From positions 1,534,501 to 1,598,500 of the forward strand of contig CP019797.1 of NCBI GenBank assembly GCA_002951995.1: a DNA stretch of 64,000 nucleotides. The letters run 5' to 3'. The position numbers and the translations under genes were made by a program. How positions within the stretch are numbered: position 1 is the first letter of the stretch; each line of letters begins with the position of its first letter. Of this stretch, positions 1 to 9,350 are shown piece by piece. A model generated the notes under the pieces. The model was given only the letters and a program-made list of their open reading frames with translations, did not search any database and had not been told where the DNA came from. Origin of the DNA: Stenotrophomonas acidaminiphila (lineage in GTDB: Bacteria; Pseudomonadota; Gammaproteobacteria; Xanthomonadales; Xanthomonadaceae).

Positions 1-1623
1 GGTGCCGGCCAGGCCCTGGCCGCGCCCCGCGGTGCGCGGGTGATCGACGCCCGTGGCCAGGCGCTGCTGCCGGGGCTGTTCGACCTGCACACCCACTGGA
101 CGCCCAATGCGCGCCCGGCCGAGCTGCCGCAGATCGCCAACCTGTACATGGCCGCCGGCGTGACCACCGTCAGCGATTTCCACGAGCCGCCCGAGGCCTA
201 TGCGCCGCGCCGCGCCTGGCTGGCCGACATCGCCGCGCCTGACGTGAAATTCGCCGCGCGCATGAGCACGCCGCTCGGCCACGGTGCCGACTGGGGTGAC
301 GAGAACACCACCCGCTGGGTGAATTCGCCGGAGGCCGCGCGCGCCGGCGTGCGTGCGGTGGCGGCCTACAAGCCGGACTTCATTAAGGCCTTCACCGACG
401 GTTGGCGCTATTCCAACGCTGCCGACAACAGCAGCATGGACGAGGAGACCCTGGCCGCGCTGGTGGACGAGGCGCACCGGCACGGGCTGAAGGTGTTCTC
501 GCACACGGTGATGGTCAAGCGCGGCAAGGTCGCCGCGCGCGCCGGCGTGGACGTGATCGCGCACAGCGTGCAGGACATGCCCGTGGACGCCGAACTGGTG
601 CGGCTGATGCGTGAGCATGGCACCGCCTACGCGCCGTCGCTGGCGGTGTACCTGCCCGCGCGCGTGGATGGCAGCGGTGCCGCCGGTACCCGCCCGGAGG
701 TGCTGCGGCAGCGCGAGCGCAATTTCGCCGATGCCCTGCGCAACGTGAAGGCGCTGCACGATGCCGGCATCCCGGTGGTGGTCGGCACCGACGCCGGCAT
801 GACCGGCACGCCGCACGGGGCCTCGACCCTGCGTGAACTGGAGCTGCTGGTCGACGCCGGGCTGACCCCGGCCGAGGCGCTGGTCGCCGGCACCGCCAAC
901 AGCGCCCGCGCGCTGGGCGTGGACGACCGCGGCACCGTCGAGGTCGGCAAGCGTGCCGACCTGCTGCTGGTGAAGGGGCGGCCCTGGGAGCGCATCGCCG
1001 ATATCCGCAACACCCAGCGGGTCTACGTCGCCGGCCGCCAGGTGCACGGGCCGGGCACGGTGTTGCCGGCCGGCAACCGCGCGCTGGCGCTGCCGGCGCA
1101 GGCGGTGGCGCCGCTGGTCGACGACTTCGAGCGCGCCGACGGGCGCACCGCGCTGGATACGCTGCGCATCGACGAGGCCGATGGTGGCAACGACCGCACG
1201 CTGCAGGTCAGCGAGACCGTCGCCCGCGAGAGCGGCGGCCACGCGCTGTCGGTGCAGGCGCGGCTGTCCACCAAGCCCAACGCCTATGCCGCGGCGATCC
1301 TGCCGCTGAGCCGCGGTTCGGTCGCGCCGGTGGACCTGCGCGGCTACCGCGGCATCCGCTTCGACGTACGCGGCGGCACGCCGGCGCTGCGGCTGGAGGT
1401 GCGGGCACTGGGCGACCGCCGTTTCATCGCTCCGGTCCAGGCCGCGCCGCAGTGGCGCAGCGTGGAGATCCCGTTCTCCGCGCTGCAGGGACAGCCGCCC
1501 TACCGCGGCAAGGGCCCGGTGGCCGCATGGCAGGGCGACGACGTCCAGCAGCTGGTGTTCTCCGCCGGCGGCGAGGCCGGCGGCAAGGTGTGGTTCGAGA
1601 TCGACAACGTGGGCTTCTACTGA
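1..1623 (+). CDS. Metal-dependent amidohydrolase with C-terminal CIA30-like domain (5' partial)
   Basis: The reading frame is already open at base 1, so the N-terminus lies outside the window; the GTG at 40 is internal. Seen: an amidohydrolase-family TIM-barrel core with the metal-binding HxH in DLHTHW, a later His in FSHT, a second in DVIAHS, and the catalytic Asp in GTDAGMTGT. The usual C-terminal return to the small beta-sandwich follows (GKRADLLLVKG). After about residue 360 comes a separate beta-rich segment (DDFERADG, DLRGYRGIRFDVRGG, WRSVEIPFSAL) that resembles the CIA30/carbohydrate-binding fold. The family hydrolyses cyclic amides or peptides such as imidazolonepropionate-like substrates; the substrate here is unknown. 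It is followed 11 bp later by an M20 hydrolase, so a two-gene amide-degradation unit is likely. Confidence 0.82.
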   Translation, partial: GAGQALAAPRGARVIDARGQALLPGLFDLHTHWTPNARPAELPQIANLYMAAGVTTVSDFHEPPEAYAPRRAWLADIAAPDVKFAARMSTPLGHGADWGDENTTRWVNSPEAARAGVRAVAAYKPDFIKAFTDGWRYSNAADNSSMDEETLAALVDEAHRHGLKVFSHTVMVKRGKVAARAGVDVIAHSVQDMPVDAELVRLMREHGTAYAPSLAVYLPARVDGSGAAGTRPEVLRQRERNFADALRNVKALHDAGIPVVVGTDAGMTGTPHGASTLRELELLVDAGLTPAEALVAGTANSARALGVDDRGTVEVGKRADLLLVKGRPWERIADIRNTQRVYVAGRQVHGPGTVLPAGNRALALPAQAVAPLVDDFERADGRTALDTLRIDEADGGNDRTLQVSETVARESGGHALSVQARLSTKPNAYAAAILPLSRGSVAPVDLRGYRGIRFDVRGGTPALRLEVRALGDRRFIAPVQAAPQWRSVEIPFSALQGQPPYRGKGPVAAWQGDDVQQLVFSAGGEAGGKVWFEIDNVGFY

Positions 1624-1634
1624 GGGTGCGGGCG

Positions 1635-3095
1635 ATGGGCATGCGGCGGGCGCGGTTCGGGATCCGGCTGGGCGCCGGGCTGGTGGCCTGCGCGGCCGGC
1701 GTGGCCTGGGCGGCCGAGCCCGGGGTACTGGCGGCGTTGGACGCCTATGCACCACGCCAGGCGCAGGTCGCCCAGGCGCTGTGGCGGCAGCCCGAGCTGG
1801 GCTACCTGGAAGAGCGCTCCTCGCGCCTGTTGCAGCAGGAACTGCGCCAGGCCGGCTTCCGCATCGAAGCCGGCGTGGCCGGCATGCCGACCGCGTTCGT
1901 CGCCTCGTACGGCACGCGCGGCAGCGGACCGGTGATCGCGCTGCTGGCCGAGATGGACGCGCTGCCGGGCATGGCGCAGGCGGCCGGGCCGGTGCGCATG
2001 CCGATCGACGGCCAGGACGCGGGCCAGGCCTGTGGCCACAACCTGTTCGGCGCGGCGTCGGTGGGCGCCGCGCGCGCCATCGCGCAATGGCTGCAGGCCA
2101 GCGGCACGCCGGGCGAAGTACGCCTGTACGGCACGCCGGCCGAAGAGGGCGGCTCCGGCAAGGTCTACATGACCCGCGCCGGGCTGTTCGACGATGTGGA
2201 CGTGGTGCTGCACTGGCATCCGGCGGCCGAGAACTCGGCCGCGCAGGGCACCAGCCTGGCCAACATCAGCGGCAAGTTCCGCTTCCACGGCGTCGCCGCG
2301 CACGCGGCCATCGCGCCGGACCGCGGCCGCTCCGCGCTCGACGCGGTCGAGGCGTTCAACCACATGGCCAACCTGATGCGCGAACACGTGCCCGACGGCA
2401 CCCGCATCCACTATGTGATCAGCAACGGCGGCAGCGCGCCGAACGTGGTGCCGGATTTCGCCGAGGCCTACTACTACGTGCGCCATGTCGATCCGGCAGT
2501 GGTGCGCGAGGTGTTCGCGCGCCTGCGCAGGGCCGCCGACGGCGCGGCCATGGGCACCGGTACCACGGTCGAGTTCGAGCAGACCGGCGGGGTGTTCTCG
2601 CTGCTGCCCAACGACACCCTGGGCCAGGTGATGCAGGCGGCGCTGGAGCAGGTCGGCGGCGTGCGCTACGACGCCGCCGAGCAGGCCTTCGCCGAAGCGC
2701 TGCAACAGAGCCTGGAGCGGCGGCCGCCGCTGGCGGTGGCGATGCAGCTGCAGCCCTACCGCGCGGACCTGGCCGGCAGCGCATCGACCGATGTCGGCGA
2801 CGTCAGCTGGAACGTCCCGACCGCCGGCCTGGGCACCGCCACCTGGGTGCCGGGCACGCCGGCGCACAGCTGGCAGGCGGTGGCCGCGTCGGGTGCCCCG
2901 CTGGGCGCCAAGGGCGCGCTCAATGCAGCCAAGGCGCTGGCGCTGGCGGCGGTGCGGCTGTTCCAGTCGCCGGACATCGTCGGCAGGGCCAGGGAGGAAT
3001 TCGGCCGGCGCCGCGGCGCGGACTTCCGCTACGTGCCGCTGCTGCAGCGCGACGCGCCGCCGCTGGATTACCGGCGCGGGCCCGGCGCGCCATGA
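1635..3095 (+). CDS. M20 family amidohydrolase, AbgB-like (aminobenzoyl-glutamate hydrolase subunit B type)
   Basis: Zinc peptidase of the M20D group, about 486 residues. Seen: AEMDALPGM (metal/catalytic Asp), GHNLFGAASVGAA, the general-base pair in GTPAEEGGSGK, and the dimerisation-domain region ISGKFRFHGVAAHAAIAPDRG typical of AbgB, which cleaves p-aminobenzoyl-glutamate. A hydrophobic stretch just after the start, ending near AWAAEP, looks like a signal peptide, so the enzyme may be periplasmic, unlike E. coli AbgB. Start chosen at ATG 1635, 7 nt after GAGGG; ATG 1641 and GTG 1626 are alternatives. It follows the amidohydrolase closely and converges on the lipocalin gene with a 10-bp gap. 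The family assignment is firm; the exact substrate is inferred. Confidence 0.82.
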   Translation: MGMRRARFGIRLGAGLVACAAGVAWAAEPGVLAALDAYAPRQAQVAQALWRQPELGYLEERSSRLLQQELRQAGFRIEAGVAGMPTAFVASYGTRGSGPVIALLAEMDALPGMAQAAGPVRMPIDGQDAGQACGHNLFGAASVGAARAIAQWLQASGTPGEVRLYGTPAEEGGSGKVYMTRAGLFDDVDVVLHWHPAAENSAAQGTSLANISGKFRFHGVAAHAAIAPDRGRSALDAVEAFNHMANLMREHVPDGTRIHYVISNGGSAPNVVPDFAEAYYYVRHVDPAVVREVFARLRRAADGAAMGTGTTVEFEQTGGVFSLLPNDTLGQVMQAALEQVGGVRYDAAEQAFAEALQQSLERRPPLAVAMQLQPYRADLAGSASTDVGDVSWNVPTAGLGTATWVPGTPAHSWQAVAASGAPLGAKGALNAAKALALAAVRLFQSPDIVGRAREEFGRRRGADFRYVPLLQRDAPPLDYRRGPGAP

Positions 3096-3105
3096 GCGCG
3101 TGCGC

Positions 3106-3645
3106 TCAGTCGACCGGCGCCATCACCTTCAGTGGCGCCAGGTCGTAGCCCATGTCGGCGGCCTGGCGCTTGAGCCGCTCGAGCAGGGCGGCGTCCATCG
3201 ACGGCGTGCGCGACAGGATCCACAGGTATCTGCGCCCGGGTTCGCCGACCATCGCCCACTGGTAATCCGGATCCAGCGCGATCACCCAGTAGTCGGCCCA
3301 CGCCCAGGGCAACCACGACAGCCAGTCGGGGGCGAAGCGCACCTGCAGGCGCCCCGGGTGGCCGCTGACCGGGCGTGCGACCCCCTCGGCTTCGATCATG
3401 CCGCCATCGCCGGTGCGGCAGCGGTTGAGCACGCTGATCCGGCCATCGGCGCGCAGACGGTAGCTGGCGGTGATGTCGGCCACGCACTTCTTCTGGAACG
3501 ACACCGGCAGGTGCGCGATCTCGTGCCACTGGCCGGCGTAACGGTCCAGCTCGAAACGTCCGACCGATTCCACCGGCGCCGCCGCCTGTGCGGTGCAGGC
3601 GAGCAGCAACGACAGCGGCAACGACAACAGCAGGCGAGGGTGCAT
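3106..3645 (-). CDS. blc: Outer-membrane lipocalin lipoprotein (Blc type)
   Basis: A 179-residue lipocalin. The N-terminus carries a lipoprotein signal ending LLAC, with the lipidated Cys at about residue 17. The lipocalin first motif is clear in DRYAGQWHEIAHLP (the invariant G-x-W), followed by YWVIALDPDYQWAMVG and YLWILSRTP, the usual strand G-H region. Blc proteins are tethered to the inner face of the outer membrane and bind lysophospholipids or fatty acids. The gene ends 10 bp from the convergent M20 gene. Length and motifs are standard, and no defect was seen. Confidence 0.88.
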   Translation of the reverse strand: MHPRLLLSLPLSLLLACTAQAAAPVESVGRFELDRYAGQWHEIAHLPVSFQKKCVADITASYRLRADGRISVLNRCRTGDGGMIEAEGVARPVSGHPGRLQVRFAPDWLSWLPWAWADYWVIALDPDYQWAMVGEPGRRYLWILSRTPSMDAALLERLKRQAADMGYDLAPLKVMAPVD

Positions 3646-3819
3646 GGTTTCTGGCCTCCCGGGATGGAGTGCAGGCTATGCAAAGCCGGGCGCGGCGAAG
3701 TAAAGGTTTTGTTGGGGCGCATGCCGCGCGGCCGATGCGTGTCATGCCCGGGCATCGGCGGCGAACGCATGCGGCCATGCGCGGATGGCCGCGCTCGGTC
3801 CGCCGTGTTGCCGGCATCG

Positions 3820-3874
3820 AAAAAAAAAAAACTTGCCGATAACGCTTGCCGAAACAGCAAGACCTCCGTATCAT
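3820..3874 (+). promoter_or_regulatory. tRNA-Phe promoter with upstream A12 tract
   Basis: TTGCCG (3846-3851), exactly 17 bp, then TATCAT (3869-3874), followed by a GC-rich discriminator typical of stable-RNA promoters. A run of 12 A (3820-3831) falls at about -61 to -50 relative to the predicted start near 3881, where UP elements bind the RNA polymerase alpha subunit. Confidence 0.75.
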
Positions 3875-3912
3875 GCGCGTCCTCGCCGGCGGGAACGTCG
3901 CGAAAACAAAGT

Positions 3913-3988
3913 GGCCGGGTAGCTCAGTTGGTAGAGCAGGGGATTGAAAATCCCCGTGTCGGGGGTTCGATTCCCTCCCCGGCCACCA
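3913..3988 (+). tRNA. tRNA-Phe(GAA)
   Basis: A 76-nt cloverleaf. The acceptor stem ggccggg pairs with cccggcc, the anticodon loop is ttGAAaa, the T loop is ttcgatt, and CCA is encoded at 3986-3988. The anticodon GAA reads UUC/UUU. It has its own promoter and terminator, so it is a single-gene transcription unit. Confidence 0.97.
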
Positions 3989-3999
3989 CGAATACGAAA

Positions 4000-4030
4000 G
4001 GCCTGCAGTGATGCAGGTCTTTTTTTTTTG
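4000..4030 (+). terminator. Intrinsic terminator after tRNA-Phe
   Basis: An 8-bp stem (ggcctgca / tgcaggtc, one G-U pair) with a GTGA loop, followed by an uninterrupted run of 10 T. Confidence 0.9.
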
Positions 4031-4140
4031 TACGCATGGCCGCCGGTTGTGCGAAAGCGGCGGCATGCGGCGCCGGAGCCGTCACTGCAGGCGACGGTCC
4101 GGTGGATCGGGCATCCCGGCGCGGGAGGGCAACGACGGCG

Positions 4141-5691
4141 ATGGACCTGCGCAAGCTGATACTGGCCCTGGCCCTGCTGGGTGCTTTCCTGCCGTTCGCC
4201 AAGACGCTGCATGCCAGCTACCAGGTGCAGCGGCAGCAGCTGATCGACAGCACCCTTGAAAGCAACCTGGCGTACGCGACCAAGCTCGCCAAGAGCACCG
4301 ACGACTTCGTCCAGTCCGCGCAGCTGCAGCTGGACTACACCGCCCAGTTGCTGGCCGGGCAGATGGACGATGCCGACCGGCTCGACAAGGAAGCCGCCCG
4401 CCTGCGGCTGATGAGCAAGAGCTTCAATTCCATCGTCATCTTCGACGATGCCGGCAAGGTGCTGGCGACCTCGCCGGAAACGCTGCAGCTGCAGGGCAAG
4501 ACCCTCGCCAGCGCCGCGGTCCGTGAATCGATCCGGTCGCGTCAGCCGCTGATCAGCAAGCCGTATCTGTCGGCAGCCGGCAATTTCATCGTGCTCATGG
4601 TCAGCCCGATCCGCGACCCGCGCGGCGGCTTCCTCGGCGCGATCGGTGGCGCCATCCACCTGCAGAAGGAGAACATCCTGGACCGGCTGCTGGGCCGGCA
4701 CTTCTACCGCGATGGTTCCTACCTGTACGTGGTCGATGGCGAGCGGCGGATCATCTACCACCCCGACCCGGGCCGGGTCGGCAAGGTGGTGAACGGCAAC
4801 GCCGCGGTCGACGAGGTGACCCGTGGCGGCAGCGGCACGGCCACCCTCGTCAACAGCAAGGGCACGACCATGCTGGCCGGCTACGCGCCGGTCGCGGCGA
4901 CCGGCTGGGGCGTGATCGCACAGCGCCCGCGCGACGTCACCCTGGCGCCGCTGACCTCGCTGATGCGCACGGTGTTCGTCAAGACACTGCCGCTGGCCGT
5001 GGCCACCGTGCTGCTGCTGTGGTGGTGCGCGCGCATCATCGCCCACCCGCTGCGTATGCTGGCCGACGGCGCGCGCCACATGGACCAGCCCGGCACCCCG
5101 CAGCGCATCCGTTCGGTGCGCTCCTGGTATTTCGAATCGCGCGAGCTGAAAAAGGCCATGCTGCTGGGCATCGGCCTGTTTCAGAAGAGCATCAGCAAGC
5201 TGCGCGAGGACGTGAACACCGACCCGTTGACCGGGTTGGGCAACCGCCGCCATCTGCAGGCGCGGGTGCAGGAGCTGCAGGAGCGCGGCACGCCGTTCGC
5301 GGTGGTGTCGCTGGACATCGACCACTTCAAGCGGGTCAACGACACCTGGGGCCACGACGTCGGCGACCTGGTGCTGAAACAGCTGTCCATGCACATGCAG
5401 GACATCTCGCGGGTGGACGACACGCCCTGCCGCGTGGGCGGCGAGGAGTTCGTGCTGCTGCTGCCGGGCGCCTCGGTGGCCAGTGCCGCGCAGGTCGCCG
5501 AGCGGCTCCGGCTGCAGATCGAGCGGGCCAACATGGCGCCGGTCGACCGGGTCACGGTCTCGCTGGGCGTGGCCGCCTGGCCGGAGAGCAGCGCCGACGT
5601 CGGCACCGTGTTCAAGAACGCCGATGACATGCTCTACGCAGCCAAGCGCGGCGGCCGCAACCGGGTGGAGGTGTACGTGCCGGGGAACTGA
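4141..5691 (+). CDS. Membrane-bound diguanylate cyclase with extracytoplasmic sensor domain
   Basis: A protein of 516 residues that makes cyclic di-GMP from two GTP. An N-terminal membrane segment ([15 protein letters not shown]) is followed by a ~270-residue periplasmic sensor resembling dCache/PAS-like domains, a second membrane segment ([18 protein letters not shown]), a short linker, and a GGDEF domain from about residue 355. The active-site signature is GGEEF at residue 433. The product-inhibition I-site RxxD (RVDD, residue 424) lies five residues before it, so feedback inhibition by c-di-GMP is expected. ATG 4141 is preferred over the upstream open frame because it begins the membrane anchor and has GGGAGGG upstream. 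The ligand is unknown. It shares a bidirectional terminator with tRNA-Ala. Confidence 0.88.
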   Translation: MDLRKLILALALLGAFLPFAKTLHASYQVQRQQLIDSTLESNLAYATKLAKSTDDFVQSAQLQLDYTAQLLAGQMDDADRLDKEAARLRLMSKSFNSIVIFDDAGKVLATSPETLQLQGKTLASAAVRESIRSRQPLISKPYLSAAGNFIVLMVSPIRDPRGGFLGAIGGAIHLQKENILDRLLGRHFYRDGSYLYVVDGERRIIYHPDPGRVGKVVNGNAAVDEVTRGGSGTATLVNSKGTTMLAGYAPVAATGWGVIAQRPRDVTLAPLTSLMRTVFVKTLPLAVATVLLLWWCARIIAHPLRMLADGARHMDQPGTPQRIRSVRSWYFESRELKKAMLLGIGLFQKSISKLREDVNTDPLTGLGNRRHLQARVQELQERGTPFAVVSLDIDHFKRVNDTWGHDVGDLVLKQLSMHMQDISRVDDTPCRVGGEEFVLLLPGASVASAAQVAERLRLQIERANMAPVDRVTVSLGVAAWPESSADVGTVFKNADDMLYAAKRGGRNRVEVYVPGN

Positions 5692-5730
5692 GCGGCACCG
5701 CCGCCGGGCCGCACCGGTCGCCAGGCAAGA

Positions 5731-5759
5731 AAAAACCCCGGGGGATACCCGGGGTTTTT
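5731..5759. terminator. Bidirectional intrinsic terminator
   Basis: A perfect 12-bp stem, aaaaaccccggg / cccggggttttt, with a GGATA loop. It ends in T5 on the plus strand (for the diguanylate cyclase) and in T5 on the minus strand (for tRNA-Ala), so one hairpin serves two converging transcripts. Confidence 0.9.
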
Positions 5760-5763
5760 GTTT

Positions 5764-5839
<76 letters not shown>

Positions 5840-5918
5840 GTACTTCCTGTGAATGCAGTGCGCTGGGTGGGGGCGGGACCCCGTCAGCCGTGTGACTGCC
5901 TCACATCGCCAGCGAATT

Positions 5919-7013
5919 CTAACGCGATGCCGGCGTCGTCGCCAAGAGGGGCTGCAGCAGTGCCTGCAACTGGTCGCGGCGCCAGCCGCCGAGCGCGGCG
6001 GGCCAGTCGCAGCTTTCCAGCAGCGCTTCCAGGTGGCGTCGCGAGGCCAGCAGGCCGTCGGGCAGGCCGAGCTCGGCGCTACGGCGGGCCACCGCGTCCT
6101 GCAGGCGCTTGAGCGCGGCCTTGTTGCCGTCGCTGGCGGCCAGCGCCTGCGGTGCCTGGTCCTCGTCGGCCAGCGGCGTCTGCAGCGCCTGCCACACGGC
6201 CTGGGCCAGCTTGCGCGGGGCCTTCGGGAAGCGCTCGAACAGGCGCAGCAGCGCGTCGTAGTCGGCCGGCGGCGTGCGTGCCAGCAACGTGGCCAGTTCG
6301 TTGTCCAGGATCCAGCTGCGCGGCCGGTCACTTTGCCGGGCCTGCTGGTCGCGCCAGCGCAACAGGCGCAGCAGGCGGCGCTGCGCGTCGGCCTCGAGGA
6401 ACTGCGCCGCGCGCATCGACAGGTGCGGCCAGCGCTCGCCTTCGTCGTGTTCGACCGACGCCAGCAGGCGCCGGGCGTCGTCCTGCAGCCACTCGCGGCG
6501 GCCGAGTTCGCGCAGCCGCGCGTCGATCGCGTCGTGCAGCGCGAACAGGTACTCCACGTCGTCAGCGGCGTACTCGAGCTGGGCATCGGACAGCGGCCGG
6601 CGCATCCAGTCAGAACGGGTCTCGCCCTTGGGCAGGACCACGCCGGTGACCTGCGCGACCAGCTTCTGGTAGCCCATGCCACCGCCGATGCCGGCCAGGG
6701 CGGCGCCGATCTGGGTATCGAACAGTGGCCGCGGCAGGGCGCCACAGGCGCACTTGAATGCCACCAGGTCCTCGCTGGCGCTGTGCATGATCTTGAGGAT
6801 GGAGTCGTCCTCCAGCCACGGACGCAGGGCCTGGGTCATGCCGGGTACCAGCGGGTCGATCAGCAGGATCTCGTCGCCCACCGCCATCTGCACCAGCGCC
6901 AGCTGCGGCCAGTAGGTGCGTTCGCGGATGAATTCGGTGTCCAAGCCGATGCGGTCGGGGCGCTGGCGAAGGCGTTCTTCAAGTTCGGCGGGGTGTCTGA
7001 TCCAGTGAGCCAC
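5919..7013 (-). CDS. rnd: Ribonuclease D
   Basis: A 364-residue 3'-5' exoribonuclease that trims the 3' ends of tRNA precursors and other small RNAs. All DEDDy exonuclease motifs are visible: Exo[14 protein letters not shown], ExoII around MHSASEDL, and ExoIII YAADD with the catalytic Tyr. An HRDC domain follows (roughly residues 200-290). Start chosen at GTG 7013 (VAHWIRHP); TTG 7019 two codons upstream is possible, and neither has a strong Shine-Dalgarno. The gene is divergent from the SUMF1-type lipoprotein gene. Confidence 0.92.
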   Translation of the reverse strand: MAHWIRHPAELEERLRQRPDRIGLDTEFIRERTYWPQLALVQMAVGDEILLIDPLVPGMTQALRPWLEDDSILKIMHSASEDLVAFKCACGALPRPLFDTQIGAALAGIGGGMGYQKLVAQVTGVVLPKGETRSDWMRRPLSDAQLEYAADDVEYLFALHDAIDARLRELGRREWLQDDARRLLASVEHDEGERWPHLSMRAAQFLEADAQRRLLRLLRWRDQQARQSDRPRSWILDNELATLLARTPPADYDALLRLFERFPKAPRKLAQAVWQALQTPLADEDQAPQALAASDGNKAALKRLQDAVARRSAELGLPDGLLASRRHLEALLESCDWPAALGGWRRDQLQALLQPLLATTPASR

Positions 7014-7107
7014 GTTCAATCCATCAACTGCAGGGTTTGCCCAGGCAGGCGAGAATAGCCTAACGTCGCAGCGCACCCGAGCGCGCAGAGCCTGTATGGG
7101 AGGAAGT

Positions 7108-8964
7108 TTGCGTACAACCGGCCCGTTGGCCTGCCTGGCCCTGTCCATCGCGCTGGCGTGCGCCGCCTGCAGGCAGGAGCCGGCTGCGGCCACCGCGCCA
7201 CAGCCGGTCGAGGCCGAGCCGGTGCCCGCGGTCGCGGCGGAGGCGCTACCCCCGGCGGCCGCGCCGGATCCGGCCACGCTGCCGCTGCCGGTATGGACAC
7301 CGCCACCGGTGGAGCTGCAGCCGGAAGGGGTGCGCGACGCGCTCAAGCGCGCGGGCGCAGCATTGGCCGAGGGCCGGCTGTACCAGGAAGCGGACGATGC
7401 CATCCCCCTGTACCTGGCGGTGCTGGCGCTGCAGCCGCAGCAGCGCGAGGCGCGGCGCGGCCTGGACAAGGCCCGCGCGCGCCTGCTGGCTTCGGCCCGC
7501 GCGCTGCTGGAACAGCCGGACGACCAGCGCCGGGCGCTGGCCAGTGCGGCCACCCAGGCCGCGGTGCTCGCGCACCTGGCCCCGGAAGGCAAGACGGAGC
7601 GCGAACTGCAGCAGCGCGTGCAGGTGGCGCGGCGCCTGCTGGCATTGAACCGCTCGGGCGAAGAGGCGCTGCGCACGGGCAGCCCGGCGCTGGCCGCCGG
7701 CGCATTTGCCCAGGTACTGGAACTGGACCCCGGCAACCGCCGTGCCCGCCAGGGCCTGGCCGCGGTCGAGAGCGGGTTGATCCGCCAGGCGGAGGACGCC
7801 GCCGCGCATGCCGATTTCAATGAGGCGCTGGAGTGGCTGCAACGCGCTTCGCGCATCCGCGAGGACGCGCCCACCGTGGCCGATGCGCGGGTGCGGATCG
7901 AGGCGATGCGCATGGCCCAGCTGGCCGCACTGCGCGACGGCGGCCTGCGCGACCTGACCACGCCCAGCGGGCTGAAGGCGGCGCGCGAGAAGCTCGAACA
8001 GGCGCTGCGGATCGCCGCGCCCGGCGACGCGGCGGTGGCGGTGCTGCGGCAGCGCATCGACCTGGTCGCCCATTACGGCAGTTTCCGCCCCGGCCAGGTG
8101 TTCAGCGACGCTCTGCAGGACGGCGGGCGCGGCCCGCAGATGATCGTGGTGCCGCACGGCGGCTTCCAGATGGGCGCCGGCTATGCCGAGCCGGGCGCCA
8201 GCGATGCCGAACGCCCGCAGCATTACGTGCGCTTCGACCGTGGCTTCGCCATGTCCATTACCGAGGTTACCGTGGCCGAGTTCGGCCGCTTCGTGGCGGC
8301 GACCAAGGCGCGCCCGCGCGCGACCCGGCGCGGGCATTCGATCGTCTACGACGAGCGCAGCGGCAATTTCGTCCGCCGCAACGGCGCCGACTGGCAGGCC
8401 GGCTACAACGGCGCCAAGGCACCGCCGGACAACCCGGTCATGCATGTCAGCGTGCGCGACGCCGAGGCGTACGCGGCCTGGCTGTCGGCGCAGACCGGCC
8501 GCCACTACCGGCTGCCGAGCGAAGCCGAGTTCGAATACGCGCTGCGCGCCGGCACCACCGGCCGTTATCCCTGGGGCGACGCCGGGGTGCCGCCGGAGGG
8601 CAGTGGCAACTTCACGGGCAGCCTGGATGTGTCGCCCAGCGGCCGCCACTGGAAGAACGCGTTCCTCGGGTACGGCGACGGCTACTGGGGTGAGGCGCCG
8701 GCGGCCAGTTTCCGCGCCAACCCCTGGGGCCTGCACGACATGGCCGGCAACCTCAGCGAATGGGTCGCCGACTGCTGGCACGCCAGCTACCGGCGTGCGC
8801 CGCCGGATGGCGCCGCCTGGTACAACCCGGGCTGCCGCCAGCGCGTGGTCCGCGGCGGCAACTGGGCCAACGCGCCGGAGCAGACCCGCGCGGCGTGGCG
8901 GCTGTCGCAGGATTCGGACGTGACCAGCGCGCGCATCGGCTTTCGCCTGGTGCGCGGCATCTGA
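7108..8964 (+). CDS. SUMF1/PvdO-type (formylglycine-generating-enzyme-like) lipoprotein with helical repeat region
   Basis: About 618 residues. A signal sequence rich in Leu and Ala runs into Cys residues (LACAAC), so a lipoprotein is likely though the lipobox is not ideal. A Pro/Ala-rich linker and an Ala-rich helical region with TPR-like periodicity (about residues 60-320) follow. The C-terminal ~270 residues form a SUMF1/EgtB/PvdO domain: GGFQMGAG, DNPVMHVSVRDAEAYAAWLS, RLPSEAEFEYA, NPWGLHDMAGNLSEWVADCW, RGGNWA. Members either oxidise Cys to formylglycine or are binding or oxygenase variants; activity is not assured here. Start: GGGAGGAAG lies at 7098-7106, directly before TTG 7108. The ATG at 7096 precedes that ribosome site, so TTG 7108 is preferred. 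Confidence 0.78.
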   Translation: MRTTGPLACLALSIALACAACRQEPAAATAPQPVEAEPVPAVAAEALPPAAAPDPATLPLPVWTPPPVELQPEGVRDALKRAGAALAEGRLYQEADDAIPLYLAVLALQPQQREARRGLDKARARLLASARALLEQPDDQRRALASAATQAAVLAHLAPEGKTERELQQRVQVARRLLALNRSGEEALRTGSPALAAGAFAQVLELDPGNRRARQGLAAVESGLIRQAEDAAAHADFNEALEWLQRASRIREDAPTVADARVRIEAMRMAQLAALRDGGLRDLTTPSGLKAAREKLEQALRIAAPGDAAVAVLRQRIDLVAHYGSFRPGQVFSDALQDGGRGPQMIVVPHGGFQMGAGYAEPGASDAERPQHYVRFDRGFAMSITEVTVAEFGRFVAATKARPRATRRGHSIVYDERSGNFVRRNGADWQAGYNGAKAPPDNPVMHVSVRDAEAYAAWLSAQTGRHYRLPSEAEFEYALRAGTTGRYPWGDAGVPPEGSGNFTGSLDVSPSGRHWKNAFLGYGDGYWGEAPAASFRANPWGLHDMAGNLSEWVADCWHASYRRAPPDGAAWYNPGCRQRVVRGGNWANAPEQTRAAWRLSQDSDVTSARIGFRLVRGI

Positions 8965-9350
8965 AGCGGCGCACGCGGGACGGCGGGCGGTGCCACGTTG
9001 ATTCCCGGCGCGAAAGCCGCGGCTCGCGGGGCGGGGGGCTTCGCCCGGCGGCGGGTCGCCCCGGCGGTTTCCCGGCGTGGCGCGGGCCGCCTGTTGTTCG
9101 CGGCGGTGCTGGGTATGCGGGCACGTTGGGATGGCTGCCGGGTCGTGCCGCCCGGTGCCGCCGTTCTCCCGCAGCCCCGTGGCGTTGGCCGCCTGCAGCG
9201 ATTTCGCCTGCTCATCACCGTGACCAGTGCGATGGTCTTGTCCGGTTACCGTGGCGGCGTGTTTCAGGCATGCTGCGGTCGGCGCCGGGGTGTGCTGTCC
9301 GGGCCGGCCCGCTTTCGCGCTCGGCCCCTTCCAGACGATGGAGACATGCA
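8965..9350. other. Intergenic region without recognisable gene
   Basis: A 386-bp gap between the SUMF1-type gene and the M48 peptidase gene. It is GC-rich; short open frames cross it but none has a credible start with a ribosome site, and no clear hairpin with a T-run was seen. It presumably holds the M48 promoter. Confidence 0.5.
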
